Assembly (NCBI RefSeq): GCF_011386835.1
Contig: NC_088799.1
Location: 77,829,302-77,893,301, forward strand
Length of the DNA: 64,000 nt
Reading direction: 5' to 3'
Origin: Chrysemys picta bellii
Lineage: Eukaryota > Chordata > Testudines > Emydidae
The notes beneath the pieces were generated by a model. It saw only the letters and a program-made list of their open reading frames with translations, made no database searches and was not told where the DNA came from. A program made the translations under genes and the position numbers. This document shows, piece after piece, positions 43,201 to 55,200 of the stretch; the first letter of the stretch is position 1, and the number at the start of each line of letters is the position of its first letter.

Positions 43201-46200
43201 GAGAGCTGGGAGAGCCCCCTGAGGGGGGGCGGGGCCCATCCCATCGAGAGCTGGGAGAGCCCCCTGAGGGGGGGGGGAAGGACCACCCCCCCTAGAGCTG
43301 GGAGAATCCCCTCGGGGGGGGGAAGGACCCCCCAGAGCTGGGAGAATCCCCTGGGGGGGGGGGTAGGAACCACCTCCCCCGTGAGCTGGGAAAAAGAACA
43401 GGAGTACTTGTGGCACGTTAGAGACTAACAAATTTATTAGAGCATAAGCTTTCCTGGACTACAGCCCACTTCTTCGGATGCATACAGAGTGGAATATCTG
43501 GGAGTATCCCCTGGGGGGGGAGGGCTCCCTCCCCGAGAGCTGGGAGAACCCCTTCGGGGGTAAGGGCTGCCCACTCCTCCCTGGCACTGTTATTGAATGT
43601 AAGGATCTATTGAGTGACAGACACACCAAACCCCTTCCTCACCAGACAGGGGATGGGCTGGCACTGAGAACTGCCATTGGCTAGACTGTCAACTTCTCCC
43701 ACCCCGAAGAGGGACTGGCTGCATTGCAGGGAGCGGCCTGAACCGTGTGACTATTTCTGGGTTCCTAGAACCCAGTGTTTTATTTCAGCATGAAAGCAAA
43801 ATATTCATTCAAGCCTTGACATGGGCTCAGACTATCTCCTTTTACCACACAAGGCCTGCTGGAGGCATGTGAAACAGGGTGGATGTCATAGCAAGTGCTT
43901 AGAGTGCAGTGTTTCGTTTTGATCTTTGATTATGTGGGAAACTGGAAGAACCTTGAAATGATCCATTAGTAGAAACTGGTAATTTCCTTCATTGTAAGAC
44001 ATGATGAAGGCAATGGTTTAATTATAAACTGCTCATTTTCTATTAGTGCCACACCAGAAATTGTATTGTTCTAGTCTTGGATACCAATTCGGGCTGTCAA
44101 GTGATTACAAAAATTAATTGTGATTAAATATGCGATTAAAAAATTAATCTCACTGTTTAAACAATAATAGAATACCATTTATTTAAATATTTTTTGATGT
44201 TTTCTACATTTTCAAATATATTTCAGTTATAACACAGAATACAAAGTACAGTGCTCATTTTATATTATTTTTATTACCCAATATTTGCACTGTAAAAAAA
44301 AAGAAATAGTATTTTTCAGTTCACCTAATACTGTACTGTAGTGCAGTCTCTTTATCATGAAAGTTGAACTTACAAATGTAGAATTATGTATAAAAATAAC
44401 TATTCAAAAATAAAACAATGTAAAACTTTAGAGCCTACAGGTCTACTCAGTCCTATTTCTTGTTCAGCCAATCACTCAGACAAACAAGTTTGTTTACATT
44501 TGCAGAAGATAATGCTGCCCACCTCTTGTTCACAATGTCACCTGAAAGTGAGAACAGGTGGTCTCATGGCACGGTTATAGCTGGCATCGCAAGATATTTA
44601 CCTGCCAGATGCACTAAAGATTCATATGTCCCTTCATGCTTCAGCCACCTCCAGAGGACGTATGCATGCTGATGACTGGTTCTGCTCAATAACAATTCAA
44701 AGCAGTGCCGACCGACAGATGTTCATGTTCATCATCTGGGTCAGATGCCACCAGCAGAAGGTTGACTTTATTTTTTGTGATTCGGGTTCTGTAGTTTCCT
44801 CATTGGAGTGTTGCTCTTTTAAGACTTCTGAAAGCGTGCTCCCCACCTCATCCCTTTCAGATTTTGGAAGGCACTTCAGATTCTTAAACCTTGGGTCGAG
44901 TGCTGTAGCTATCTTTAGAAACCTCACATTGGTATCTTCTTTGTGTTTTGTCAAATCTGCAGTGAAAGTGTTCTTAAAATGAACATCATGTGCTGAGTCA
45001 TCATCCGAGATTGCTATAACATGAAATATATGGCAGAATGTGGGTAAAATAGTGCCGGAGACATACAGTTCTCTCGCAAGGAGTTCAATCACAAATTTAA
45101 TTAATGCATTTTTTTTAACAAGCGTCATCAGCGTGGAAGCATGTCCTCTGGAATGGTGGCCAGAACATGTAGGGGCATATGAATGTTTAGCGCAGGGGTT
45201 CTCAAATTGGGGGCCGTGACCCCTCAGGGGGTTCTGGGGTTATTACGGGGGGGGGAGGTCGTGAGCTGTCAGCCTCCACCCTAAACCCCGCTTTGCCTCC
45301 AGCATTTATAATGGTGTTAAATATATAAAAAAGTGTTTTTAATTTATAAGGGGGGTCGCACTCAGAGTCTTGCTATGTGAAAGGGGTCACCAGTACAAAA
45401 GTTTGAGAACTACTGGTTTAGCATATCTGGCATGTAAATACCTTGCAGTGCTGGCTACAAAAATCCCATGCAAATGCCTGTTCTCATTTTCTGGTGCCAT
45501 TATAAACAAGAAGTGAGCAGCATTATCTCCCATAAATGTAAACAAACTTGTTTGTCTTAGAGATTGGCTGAAGGAGAAGTAGGACTGAGTGGACTTGTAG
45601 GCTCTGAAATTTTGCATTGTTTTGTTTTTGAGAGTAGTTATGTAACAAAAAAGAGAAATCTACATTTGTAAGTTGCACTTTCATGATAAAGAGATTGCAC
45701 TACAGTACTTATATGAGGTGAATTGAAAAACTTTTTTGATTATCATTTTTACAGTGCAAATATTTGTAATAAAAATAATATAAAGGGAGCAGTGTACACT
45801 TTGTATTCTGTGGTGTAATTGAAATCAATGTATCTGAAAATGTAGAAGAACATCCAAAAATATTTAATACATTTCAACTGGTATTCTATTGTTTATGATT
45901 AAAACTACAATTAATTTTTTTAATCACAATTAATTTTTTGAGTGAATCGTGTGAGTTAACTGTGATTAATTGACAGCCCTAATACAGATTATAGGTGGAA
46001 ATAAGTGAATAATTCCATTTTTGCAAGGAAAATAAACTTGCTAGATGGGAGAAGGAAGGACTTCTTTTGCCAAAGGAATGTGAAATTCCTTGGAATTTTT
46101 CCTGTATTCATGAATGACACAGGTGTCTTTGCCAAAATTTAGCGTCCCAGATGGGGGTAACATCAAGTTACTGCTACAGGGCTAATAGAAAACTTTTTTT

Positions 46201-49200
46201 TCTAGCAGTATATGTTCTCCCCTCCCCTCCCCACCCTACAGCAGTGGGATGTGAAGAGAGTGAAAGTTATTTTATTTACAAGAATATATTTTATCTTCAT
46301 GTTTTATAATGTGTTTGTAGTGAGAGATTTCTTATATCTAAAGTCTCTCTTCCATTCGATCTTGCCACTCTTCAGACTCCCTTTCCATTTCAAGTCTGAC
46401 TTGTTTTATGTAATGGGTCTGATCAATATCCACTTGGATCTTAGTATCTTAGTGGAGGGACAGGGAGAGCAGCAAAGGTGGCTTTACATCACGCTTTCAT
46501 TCCCCCAATCCTGGTTGGGCTGGGGAATGCCAGTTCAGTCCCTGGTGCAAACTTGCACCTGACTGCCAGCAGCACCAAAGGGCTGTTCTATCAGCCAGGA
46601 ATAGCTGAAATGCCATAGCACTCTGGTCTTGCCCCTGTGCCAGAGTCTGTGACGGGGTGACATTGAGCCAGTTACTCTAGCTTTATGTCAATTGGGGTTT
46701 TCCCCACACAATAGGAATTGTTAGCTGGATGGATCATCTGGCTTTGAGGCCGTAGCAGGAGCCAGGAATTTTTTTCTGGTAATGATAAGAAATCATACTT
46801 AACGTCCTTTATAAACAAAAATAGAATAAACTTTTCCCTGGTATATAAAATGAACTTACCTTTAATGCTTTTTTTCTATATGTTTGGCTCAGCAGTATCC
46901 TCGTCAGTAGTTCTAAGGATGGCAATAAGGTGAAATGTTTGAACAGGTTTCTAAATAAATTATGGTGAATATAAGAAGAAGTTTGGTTTCATCTGAGTTA
47001 TCCTATATTGAGACAGGTACATTTAAAGGTTGGAGCAAGTGTGCCATGGCATGAAAGATCTGTGAGGCAACAGATGATGTATTGTGCTATCTAACGTAGA
47101 AACATTGTGAGTAATTGAGGAAGTTTAAAAATAAAATCCTGGTGTGTGTCACAATGACTCAAAGCCATTGATTTAAGGAAGTGATGTAATACTTTACATG
47201 GTCATTCTGATCATTGACCTGAGCTGGATTGCAGTTGGCAACCTGTAGCTGAAATACTTCATAGCCTATTATCAGTCCCTAGGCCAAAGCAGTCTAACTT
47301 ACGTTACATTGGCCTGATTAAATCTCCCTTCTCTTTTTGTTCCCACTATTTTCTTTCTCTTGTGGTGTTTGTTTTCCAGCCTGGTCAGGACCTAAAATGC
47401 TAATGTAAAAACAAACAGAATGCTTTTTTTGGTGGAGAAATTTTTCAGGCCTTTTTTACACATTAGAAACAAACAAAAAAGTACAGCTATCTTTTTCCTT
47501 TGCAGCTCACCTTTAATTGGATTTATGATTTAATCAATATTCCCAGAATGTTCAGACTTTAAATGTGCGATGGTACAGTGACACTATATGGCCTTGCACA
47601 CCAAACTTATATACCTCTCTGTTACAAAAATGAGGCATCATGATGAAGTCGGTTTTTAAATGTTTTCTTCATATTCACCTTCAAGCCAGGGTCAGCTATG
47701 CAACTTTGATGCACAAGCCAGAGACTAGAGTGTGTGATTTTTTTTAAGGGAAAAAATCCTGCAGTTCTGCAGAAGATTATCATTGCATTAATGTTTAGTT
47801 CAGTTAACATTTCTTATTAACAAAGAAAAGATTGTTCACTCGTGGTCAGTGTGCCAACTGATGAGTGGATGTTAGGGTGAAGAATTATATAGAAATAATA
47901 CACACATTATTTCAGCAAAATAATTCTTTGCCTCCTAAAAGGAAAATATTCATCCTTCCAGGGACTTATATAAACATTTATTTATGACAGAGAACAATTC
48001 GTTATTTACATGTGATGAATTTTTGATATTTGGTTAGTAGGGTACTTAAGGGCAATGCTATTCCATTAAACAGCACGTGTGACAAAATGATCCATTGTCA
48101 TCTAGTAAGAGTAAAGAATTTATAACTGAAGGATGTTGTAAAGCCTCACCTTGTCATGGCCAGGTGTTATAGCACACACATGGTGGGTAAGATTTCTCAT
48201 TTTTCTCCCTATCTGATAGGGAGATGGGTGAGCTGAAAAAGAATGTCACCGTAGCTTTGTTTTTCATCTCAAATTTGCCATAATTTTAAGCTGAACTCTT
48301 TTGATTTTTCTGTGTGGGTTTGTGGCACCATAGCATTCCTTGGAGCAGGAGGTAGCATCTTAGTAGGGTTTTAAAGTTAAAACTATATAGATGCTGTGTG
48401 AGTGCTAGGGGTAGAATCTTCAGAAGTGCTTAGCATTGCGATGACTCTGCTCCCTTTGAAGTCCATGATAGAACTATCATTCTCTCCAGATTCCCAGGAC
48501 TTCAAAATCACTCTACCTGTATGTGCACATGTTCTAAAGACCAGCATTTTTTATTCCTTTTAACTACTTGAATTGGGTCTTTCATCAAAGTAAGCTAATT
48601 TTGGTTGTGAACTTGTTTTTAAAAAAAAGTGTCCAAACTATGGTTTTAAGCTACGATGACAAAAGAACATGGGCTATGTAAAATTAAAAAGAACAAAAAA
48701 ACGCATCTTTGTTTGCTCAATTTCAGTTTCATGCAAATTAAAGTGGCTGACCTATTTCTTTCTGCAAATTTTAATATTGATAGAGTATGCATGTAGTGGG
48801 CTACTAAATCCAATGGAAAGCGACATGTTCATATTTTAAGTATTGCTAGTATTTTGTAGATCCTTAATATGCATTGCAGAACACCTGTTTAACTTGAAGT
48901 TTGCTGCCAAAGAGCTCAGCAGGAATGCAAAAAAATGTGATAAAGAAGAAAAGGTTGAAAAGACTAAAATTAAGAAGGTAAGTAATTAAACTAGGTTGTG
49001 TGTATATACTTAATTTTTCTATTTTGTGCTAGTCAGGTCCTTAACTTGTATTTTGTAATGGTTTTCCTGGTGTGCATTGTAATAAAACAGGAAGTGTATG
49101 TAGATTGGCAACATATGTCCTATTGGCTGTAACATATTTGTTACACACAGACTGTGGCCTGGTCTACACTACACAGTTAGGTCGACATAAGGCAGCTTAT

Positions 49201-52200
49201 GTCAACCTAATTATGTCAGTGTCTACACTACAGCTTTACTGCTACCAATGTAAAGGCTTGTCTACACTACCGTCCAGGGTCGATCAAAAATACACAACTT
49301 CAGCTACGTGAATAGCGTAGCTAAAGTCGATGTACTTAGATCTACTTACCGTAGTGTTTTCACTGCTGTAAGTAGACAGCTGATGCTGCCGTCGACTCTG
49401 CTTGTGCTCTTCGTTCTGGTGGAGTACCGGAGTCAACGGGAGAGCGCTCAGCGGTCGATTTATTGCATCTATGTGAGACGCGATAAATCGACCCCTGCTG
49501 GATCGATCACTGCCCGCTGATAGTGTAGACGTGCCCTACTACACTGACATAATAACTCCACCTCCACAAGAGGCTTATGTAGGGTGACCAGACAGCAAGT
49601 GTGAAAAATCGGGACAGGGGGTCGGGGGTAATAGGAGCCTTTATAAGAAAAAGACCCAAAAATCGGGACTGTCCTATAAAATCGGGACATCTGGTCACCC
49701 TAGGCTTATGTCAGTTTAGTTAGTGACACGGTGTCTGTAAACACTGCATTCCTTACATTGGCTGTTGGCTGTAAGTAATTACTGTGGTGGCTGTAAGTCA
49801 ATCTAACCTACATTAATTTAAGATTGTACTGTAGTATTTTTTTTATATTTTTAAAATATTGTACATATTAGTTAACACTGAAATGGAATGTTTCATAACT
49901 TTTTCTTCAGAATATGTATGCTGTGTTCTTGTAGTGCAGTTAATTTAGAGAAACACTGTCAAGGAAAAAAATATCTTAATGTTTATCATATACTATTAAA
50001 TGTGACCTGTGAAGAAGATTTTTAAAATAGGGTTCATGTCCTTTTTGCTGCTTAAAGCTAGCCTGAAGTTTTTCTACTTGTTTTAACCTTTTCAATAAAA
50101 GGAATATCAACTCCTGGAGATCTTTTTGAGCATCTTATGTGGACTGAGAGGTCCCACAGTCCCTATTTGAAGTGCTAGGAGTGTTGACTTTTCAATAAAA
50201 CCTTTCTTCTCCCAAGTGCATGTTAAACATTGGCGTTAAATAGGTCTTTAGGAAAGCTATAAATGGCTAAAAACTCAAAGCTTAGTTGCTCTGCTTTTAG
50301 TCTCTGGTCTTGTATCATAATTCCATTAATTTTGCAGTCCATAAAATTCAAGTGAGACAAGCTGAATTTCAAATGAAAGAAATAAGTGCAGGAAAACCTT
50401 TCAGGACTTCTTATATTGTAAAGAAGCAAAAAAGGACACAAACCCATTTTTTTCCCCATTTCTAACTCCTCTTTAAAATGTAGTCTAGAATGACGAACTA
50501 CATTAATTCATTATTTTTTGAAGTTGAGATTTATTTTTTTCTTGTTTTCAGTCCAGTGACAATACAAAGAAACTGTATTGTGACATGTTAAAGATAAATT
50601 TCACTTAATCATCTGAAAGTGTATTTTGTACTAAAATTGTGTGCGTTTGTGTATCGGATTTTCTCAGTACTGTACTAAATACTAGTCTTGCAAACTCACT
50701 TGGGATCTGAAACTTAAACTGAGTTCTTTTCTGGTGTAGCTAGCTTAAGGTGTTCTATCATTGCACATCATCGTAGAGCATCTTCCATGTAAAATCAATA
50801 GAGAAGTCCCAAATGGACTTCTTGGAGTCTTTGGCACTTCTTCCAATTTGAGATAAAAACTTTGTTTTGGGTGGAGGTTTTTAATTTTCATTTTAAAGTA
50901 TTTACTTTGTTTAGGTTGATTTTTCTGAGAGGTTTAAATTTTTTTTTAGTTAGGTGGGGTTTTTTTAGGTAGAAAGGGGTGTCAGTGTTGACTGTGAACA
51001 TGGTGGAAAGGCCTTTTCAAAGAGGAAGGTATTTTAGTGTTTCCTAAAGTCTCTGACTCATTAGTACTAGATCTCGCTTACTAAATTCTGCCTCTTCAAG
51101 TGCAGATTATATGGATATAACTGAGGGCAGAATTTGATCTTTCAGTTTGAATTTAAATTGTCAGTTCTGTTGATCTATGAGAATCATAAGGAATAGAGTC
51201 CAGCTTCCTATTTCATTGCTGCTGGACTGGCTTTTTTGTTGTTGTTATTGGGAGACTTTTTTCATCTCCAAGCAGAGACTTTCATTTCCCTGTTGGACAC
51301 AGGTAACATGGATTATGGGAGCCAGTAACTTGACTTCCAGCTCTGCCTTTGCATTTCTCTGCAGCAGAGAGAACTAAAAGAAGAGTGTTAAGGTTAACCT
51401 GTAATGTTGGGTTATAATGACAGGATTAGTGTGTTTGCATTGCTTTGAATATCTAAAGCACTTCATATACAGTGGGTTCTGCTTTTTAGCAACTTATTGT
51501 TATCCAAGAGTGGCCATTAAGCGAAAGGCATGTTTGTGGGGCTGCAGCTAGGGAAGGAAGCATTGGGGCAAGCAACCTTTGCCTGCAGCTTCACAAGCCT
51601 GCCTGTAGCTTGTGCTCAACATTCCCAGAGCTTCCTTCTGTGGCTGCAGCCCTGAAAACCTGGCTTTGGGGCTACAGCCCGGGGAAGGAAGCTCTGGGAT
51701 GTGCCGAGAGCAGGGTGCAATCAGAGCATGCAGGGGGAGGTACCATGCCACTCTAGGGGACCTCAGCACCCCCCTTCCCATGAAAAGCCCAGCATCTGCT
51801 GCTACCCTGCCTGCAGCATCCCCTCTCAGCCCACAATGACAGGAGATCCCATTGCATGTGGATGTGGGTGCTGCAGCCCCTTACCTTCAGTGTGGGCTTC
51901 CCTTGCCCCATAAACCTGCCTGCAGCCATGGTCTTTCTTCCAAAAAAATAAAGTTGTTAGCAAATGGCCTGTCTGTTGCCAGTATCCAAATCCTGTTAAC
52001 CTTAAAATCAATGGGATGGGGTTGGTTCCTGGCAAAATGTTGCTGTTAAACAAAAATTGTTAATATATGGATTGCTGTTAAGCGGCATCCACTATATACA
52101 CAATGAGGGAGGGATACTTTTTGTTCTGATTTCATAAACAGAAAGCTACTGTAATGAGGTATACGTATTCATCTTAAGTTATTTGTTTTAGTAGTACTAG

Positions 52201-55200
52201 AAGTATGAATTTTGATGAAAAACTGGGTGCTTAATGTGTTTTGAAGGTTAGATATTTGTGAGCATATAAATCCAGAATGATACTCCATAATACATCTGTA
52301 GATTTACTGATATTGAGGCTCACGGAAGTAGCTTAAAGTTTCAGGCATACTTCCTTGTGCATAGAAGATGCCATCTAGTTCACATCCAAGTCCATTACAA
52401 TCTTTTCATTGACTTCAATGGGAGTTGAACTGGACCTAGAGTTCACTTGTTTTGCAAGTATAAGTTTTTTGAAGGGCTTACCGCTGCTGGGTAATTACTG
52501 TTAAGAAGGGTTAGCAATAGTTTGCTTTTATTTAAACAGGCAATCCAGAAGGGTAATACTGAAGTTGCAAGAATACATGCAGAAAATGCAATCCGACAGA
52601 AGAATCAAGCAATCAATTTCTTGCGCATGAGTGCCAGGGTAGATGCAGTAGCCGCAAGAGTTCAAACTGCAGTAACAATGGGCAAGGTAAGCATGTTTTC
52701 ATACTTCCATATATAAACTCTACAGAAAGATAAGGCCCCTGATTCTCTTTTAAACTGTCTTAATTCTATCCCTAAAACAGTGAATTAGTAAGCTTACTGG
52801 GATGGCTTGGCAGTCGTCAATTGTGGCCCACAGTAAACTAAGTTGTGTGTGAAGCATTGGCTTGTGAGAGTTATGAATTAATTAGTTGGGTTAATGCCAC
52901 CATCTTTCATATGTTGTTGATGCCATTGTTGCATGTTTCTCCTAGTACTTACAGGAAACAAATGTATCTTGTTAGCTAACCAGTGCGTCTTAATTTAAAT
53001 CAATGTCTTGTGTCACAATTTTTTAAAGATAACTGTCCCTTCCATTTTACAAGTAGATGCACTTAATAAATTGATTTCTTGTGGCTTTCCAAAAAGGCGC
53101 ATAGGAAGTATTTCTGTTTTGATCTACTATAGCAGGGTTGGGCAAACTATGGGCCGGATCCGGCCCGTCAGGGCTTTGGATCCAGCCCACGGGATTGCCA
53201 CCCCTGTGGCGCTATGGGCCCCGCTCTGCTCCGGGAAGCAGCCGGCACCATGTCCCTGCAGCCCCTGGGGGAGGAAGGAGGCAGAGGGCTCCGTGTGCTG
53301 CCCTTGCCTGAAGGCACCGCTGCCCCCCCACTGTCCCCCATCGCAGCTCCCATTGGCCGGGAACAGGGAACGACGGCCAATGGGAGCTTTGGGGGATGTA
53401 CCCACAGGTGAGGGCAGCGCGCGGAGCCCTCTGCCTCCCCTCTCCCCCAGGGGCCGGAGGGACATGGAGCTGGCCACTTCCTGGAGTGGAACGGGGCCAG
53501 GGCAGGCAGGGAGCCTTAGCCCCGCTGCGTGCCGCTGCCAGCCCGGAGCCACCCCTCCTGCACCCCGCTCCCCAACTCCTTGCCCTGAGCACCCTGCCGC
53601 ATCTCACACCCCTCCTGCACCCCAACCACTTGCCCTGAGCACCCTCCTACACCCTAACCCCTTGCCTTGAGCCCCTTCATGCACGTCGCACCCCCTCCCA
53701 CACCCCGCATTTCCTATCGAACCCCTGCTTTGAGCCCCCTGCTGCACCCCAACCACCTTACCTTGAGCCCCCGCCACACTCTGCACCCCTCCTGCACCCC
53801 AGCCCTTTGCCCTGAGCCCTTCCTGCACACTGCACCCCCTTCCGCACCCCAACCCACTGCCCCAGCCCTACATCCATGGCCCTGCATGCAATTTCCCCAC
53901 CCAGGTATGGCCCTCGAGCCAAAAAGTTTGCCCACCCCTGCTACGGAGTATGCAAAATAGATATGTAACAATAGTTTAGAATATTTTAGACACTAGAACA
54001 CTTACCCTTTATGGTCCCAGCTCAAAATGACCTGTCTAGTGACTGCATTTTTAAAATAGACTGTCAAGGATATTTCTGCAGTGCTGTTACTTTAGTTTAC
54101 GATCTTATTAGATAGCATTTGGCTGGGAGATCCAAGGAAATTGTAGGTACTGTAGGAAATTAATTAAATGGATTTCTTACCTCTCCATACTGAATCCGTG
54201 TCCTACAATGATACTACAAAATCTTTAAGATGAGAAATAAAATGGAGATCCTGAGCATCTATGGTCAGTAAAGATGCTATGGTATGAAGTAGTGATGTTA
54301 TTCCTGGTTTATACTGTTGGAAATAAGTGGCTTAGAAATACCTAAGGTAAACATACCATGTAACCTAAATTCCCTGTGCAGTTTCAGTCATATGCTGTTT
54401 TTGTTTTTTTCTTACTGTTCTGCGATGTTCCTTTTCACTGTTAAATACTCCAGATGTGGCTACACTTCAATGGCAGATGAAATAATTCTTGTATATTTGA
54501 AGTATGTAACAGTTATCTTTTGGAAGAAAAGGAACAAGAGATTATTATTGCAGATCAAAGGCCTGAAAAGCTTTTTAAAAATTAGTTTTTTAAAGATTCC
54601 TGGGCTTGTTTGTGGTGGTCTTGTTTTTATTGCATCCTGTTGTAATAGTTTAGATAAACTATATGGGTTCAAAGATTTAAAGGTGTTAACATGACTTTAA
54701 CTGTCCAACATTAAACAATGTTAAACAGAGTTTGGTGTATAGAGACCTCAGCCTGCTTAATACCATGGGAGACCCACCATTACATTTAAAAAAAAAAAAA
54801 AAAAAAAAACTATTTAAAAGATACAGAAAAGTAGGAAAATCAGTTGAAGCATTTGAAATGTAAAGTATTAAGTAAGGTTTTTATTTTAACGTGCCTTGTT
54901 TCCTTTCCCTGTGCCTGGAGAGAGTTTTTGAAAGGAAAACCCCCCTTTGTTGGATAGTCTTTTAGATTATATTTAAAGATGGAAATAACTCTCCTTTTTA
55001 GGGAAAAGAGAATTTAGGCTGTGTCTACACTGCCACATTAGCGCTAAAACTTTTGTCATTCAGGGGTGTGAAAAAACATAGCTCCCGGCAATAAAGCTGT
55101 ATAACATAGCTCCCAGCGATAAAGCTACCACCACTCGTTCGGGGTAAGGTTTTTTTCATCACCGTAAGAGCTCTCCCCTGGTGATAGTGTGTCTATACTG

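Larger units (their letters stand above)
44089..45981 (-). mobile_element. hAT transposon derivative with inverted arms of about 590 bp
   Basis: The ends read GGGCTGTCAA on both strands, flanked by an imperfect 8-bp duplication (ATACCAAT / ATACAGAT, 6 of 8). The left arm (44089 to about 44680) and the reverse complement of the right arm (about 45130 to 45981, minus an insertion at 45193-45415) align over roughly 590 bp. The centre carries a decayed hAT transposase on the minus strand. The true 3' end therefore lies at low coordinates, and the other arm is an inverted copy of it. Confidence 0.8.
49155..49800 (+). mobile_element. Harbinger-type MITE carrying two younger insertions
   Basis: Starts with GGCCTGGTCTACACTAC, the same terminus as the right end of the Harbinger element at 26439-30899. 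Its body is split by a second GTCTACAC-ended MITE (about 49252-49543) and by a hAT MITE (49580-49702). The right end has decayed near 49800. Lies in CHMP1B intron 2. Confidence 0.7.

Noticed and set aside
42645..43431. Long minus-strand ORFs across the CHMP1B promoter and minisatellite
   Set aside because: GC-rich antisense shadow of the CpG island and G-run repeats; no domain.
53008..53971. 220-aa ORF and its antisense partners
   Set aside because: Encoded by a hAT derivative and its internal minisatellite; Pro-rich repetitive translation.
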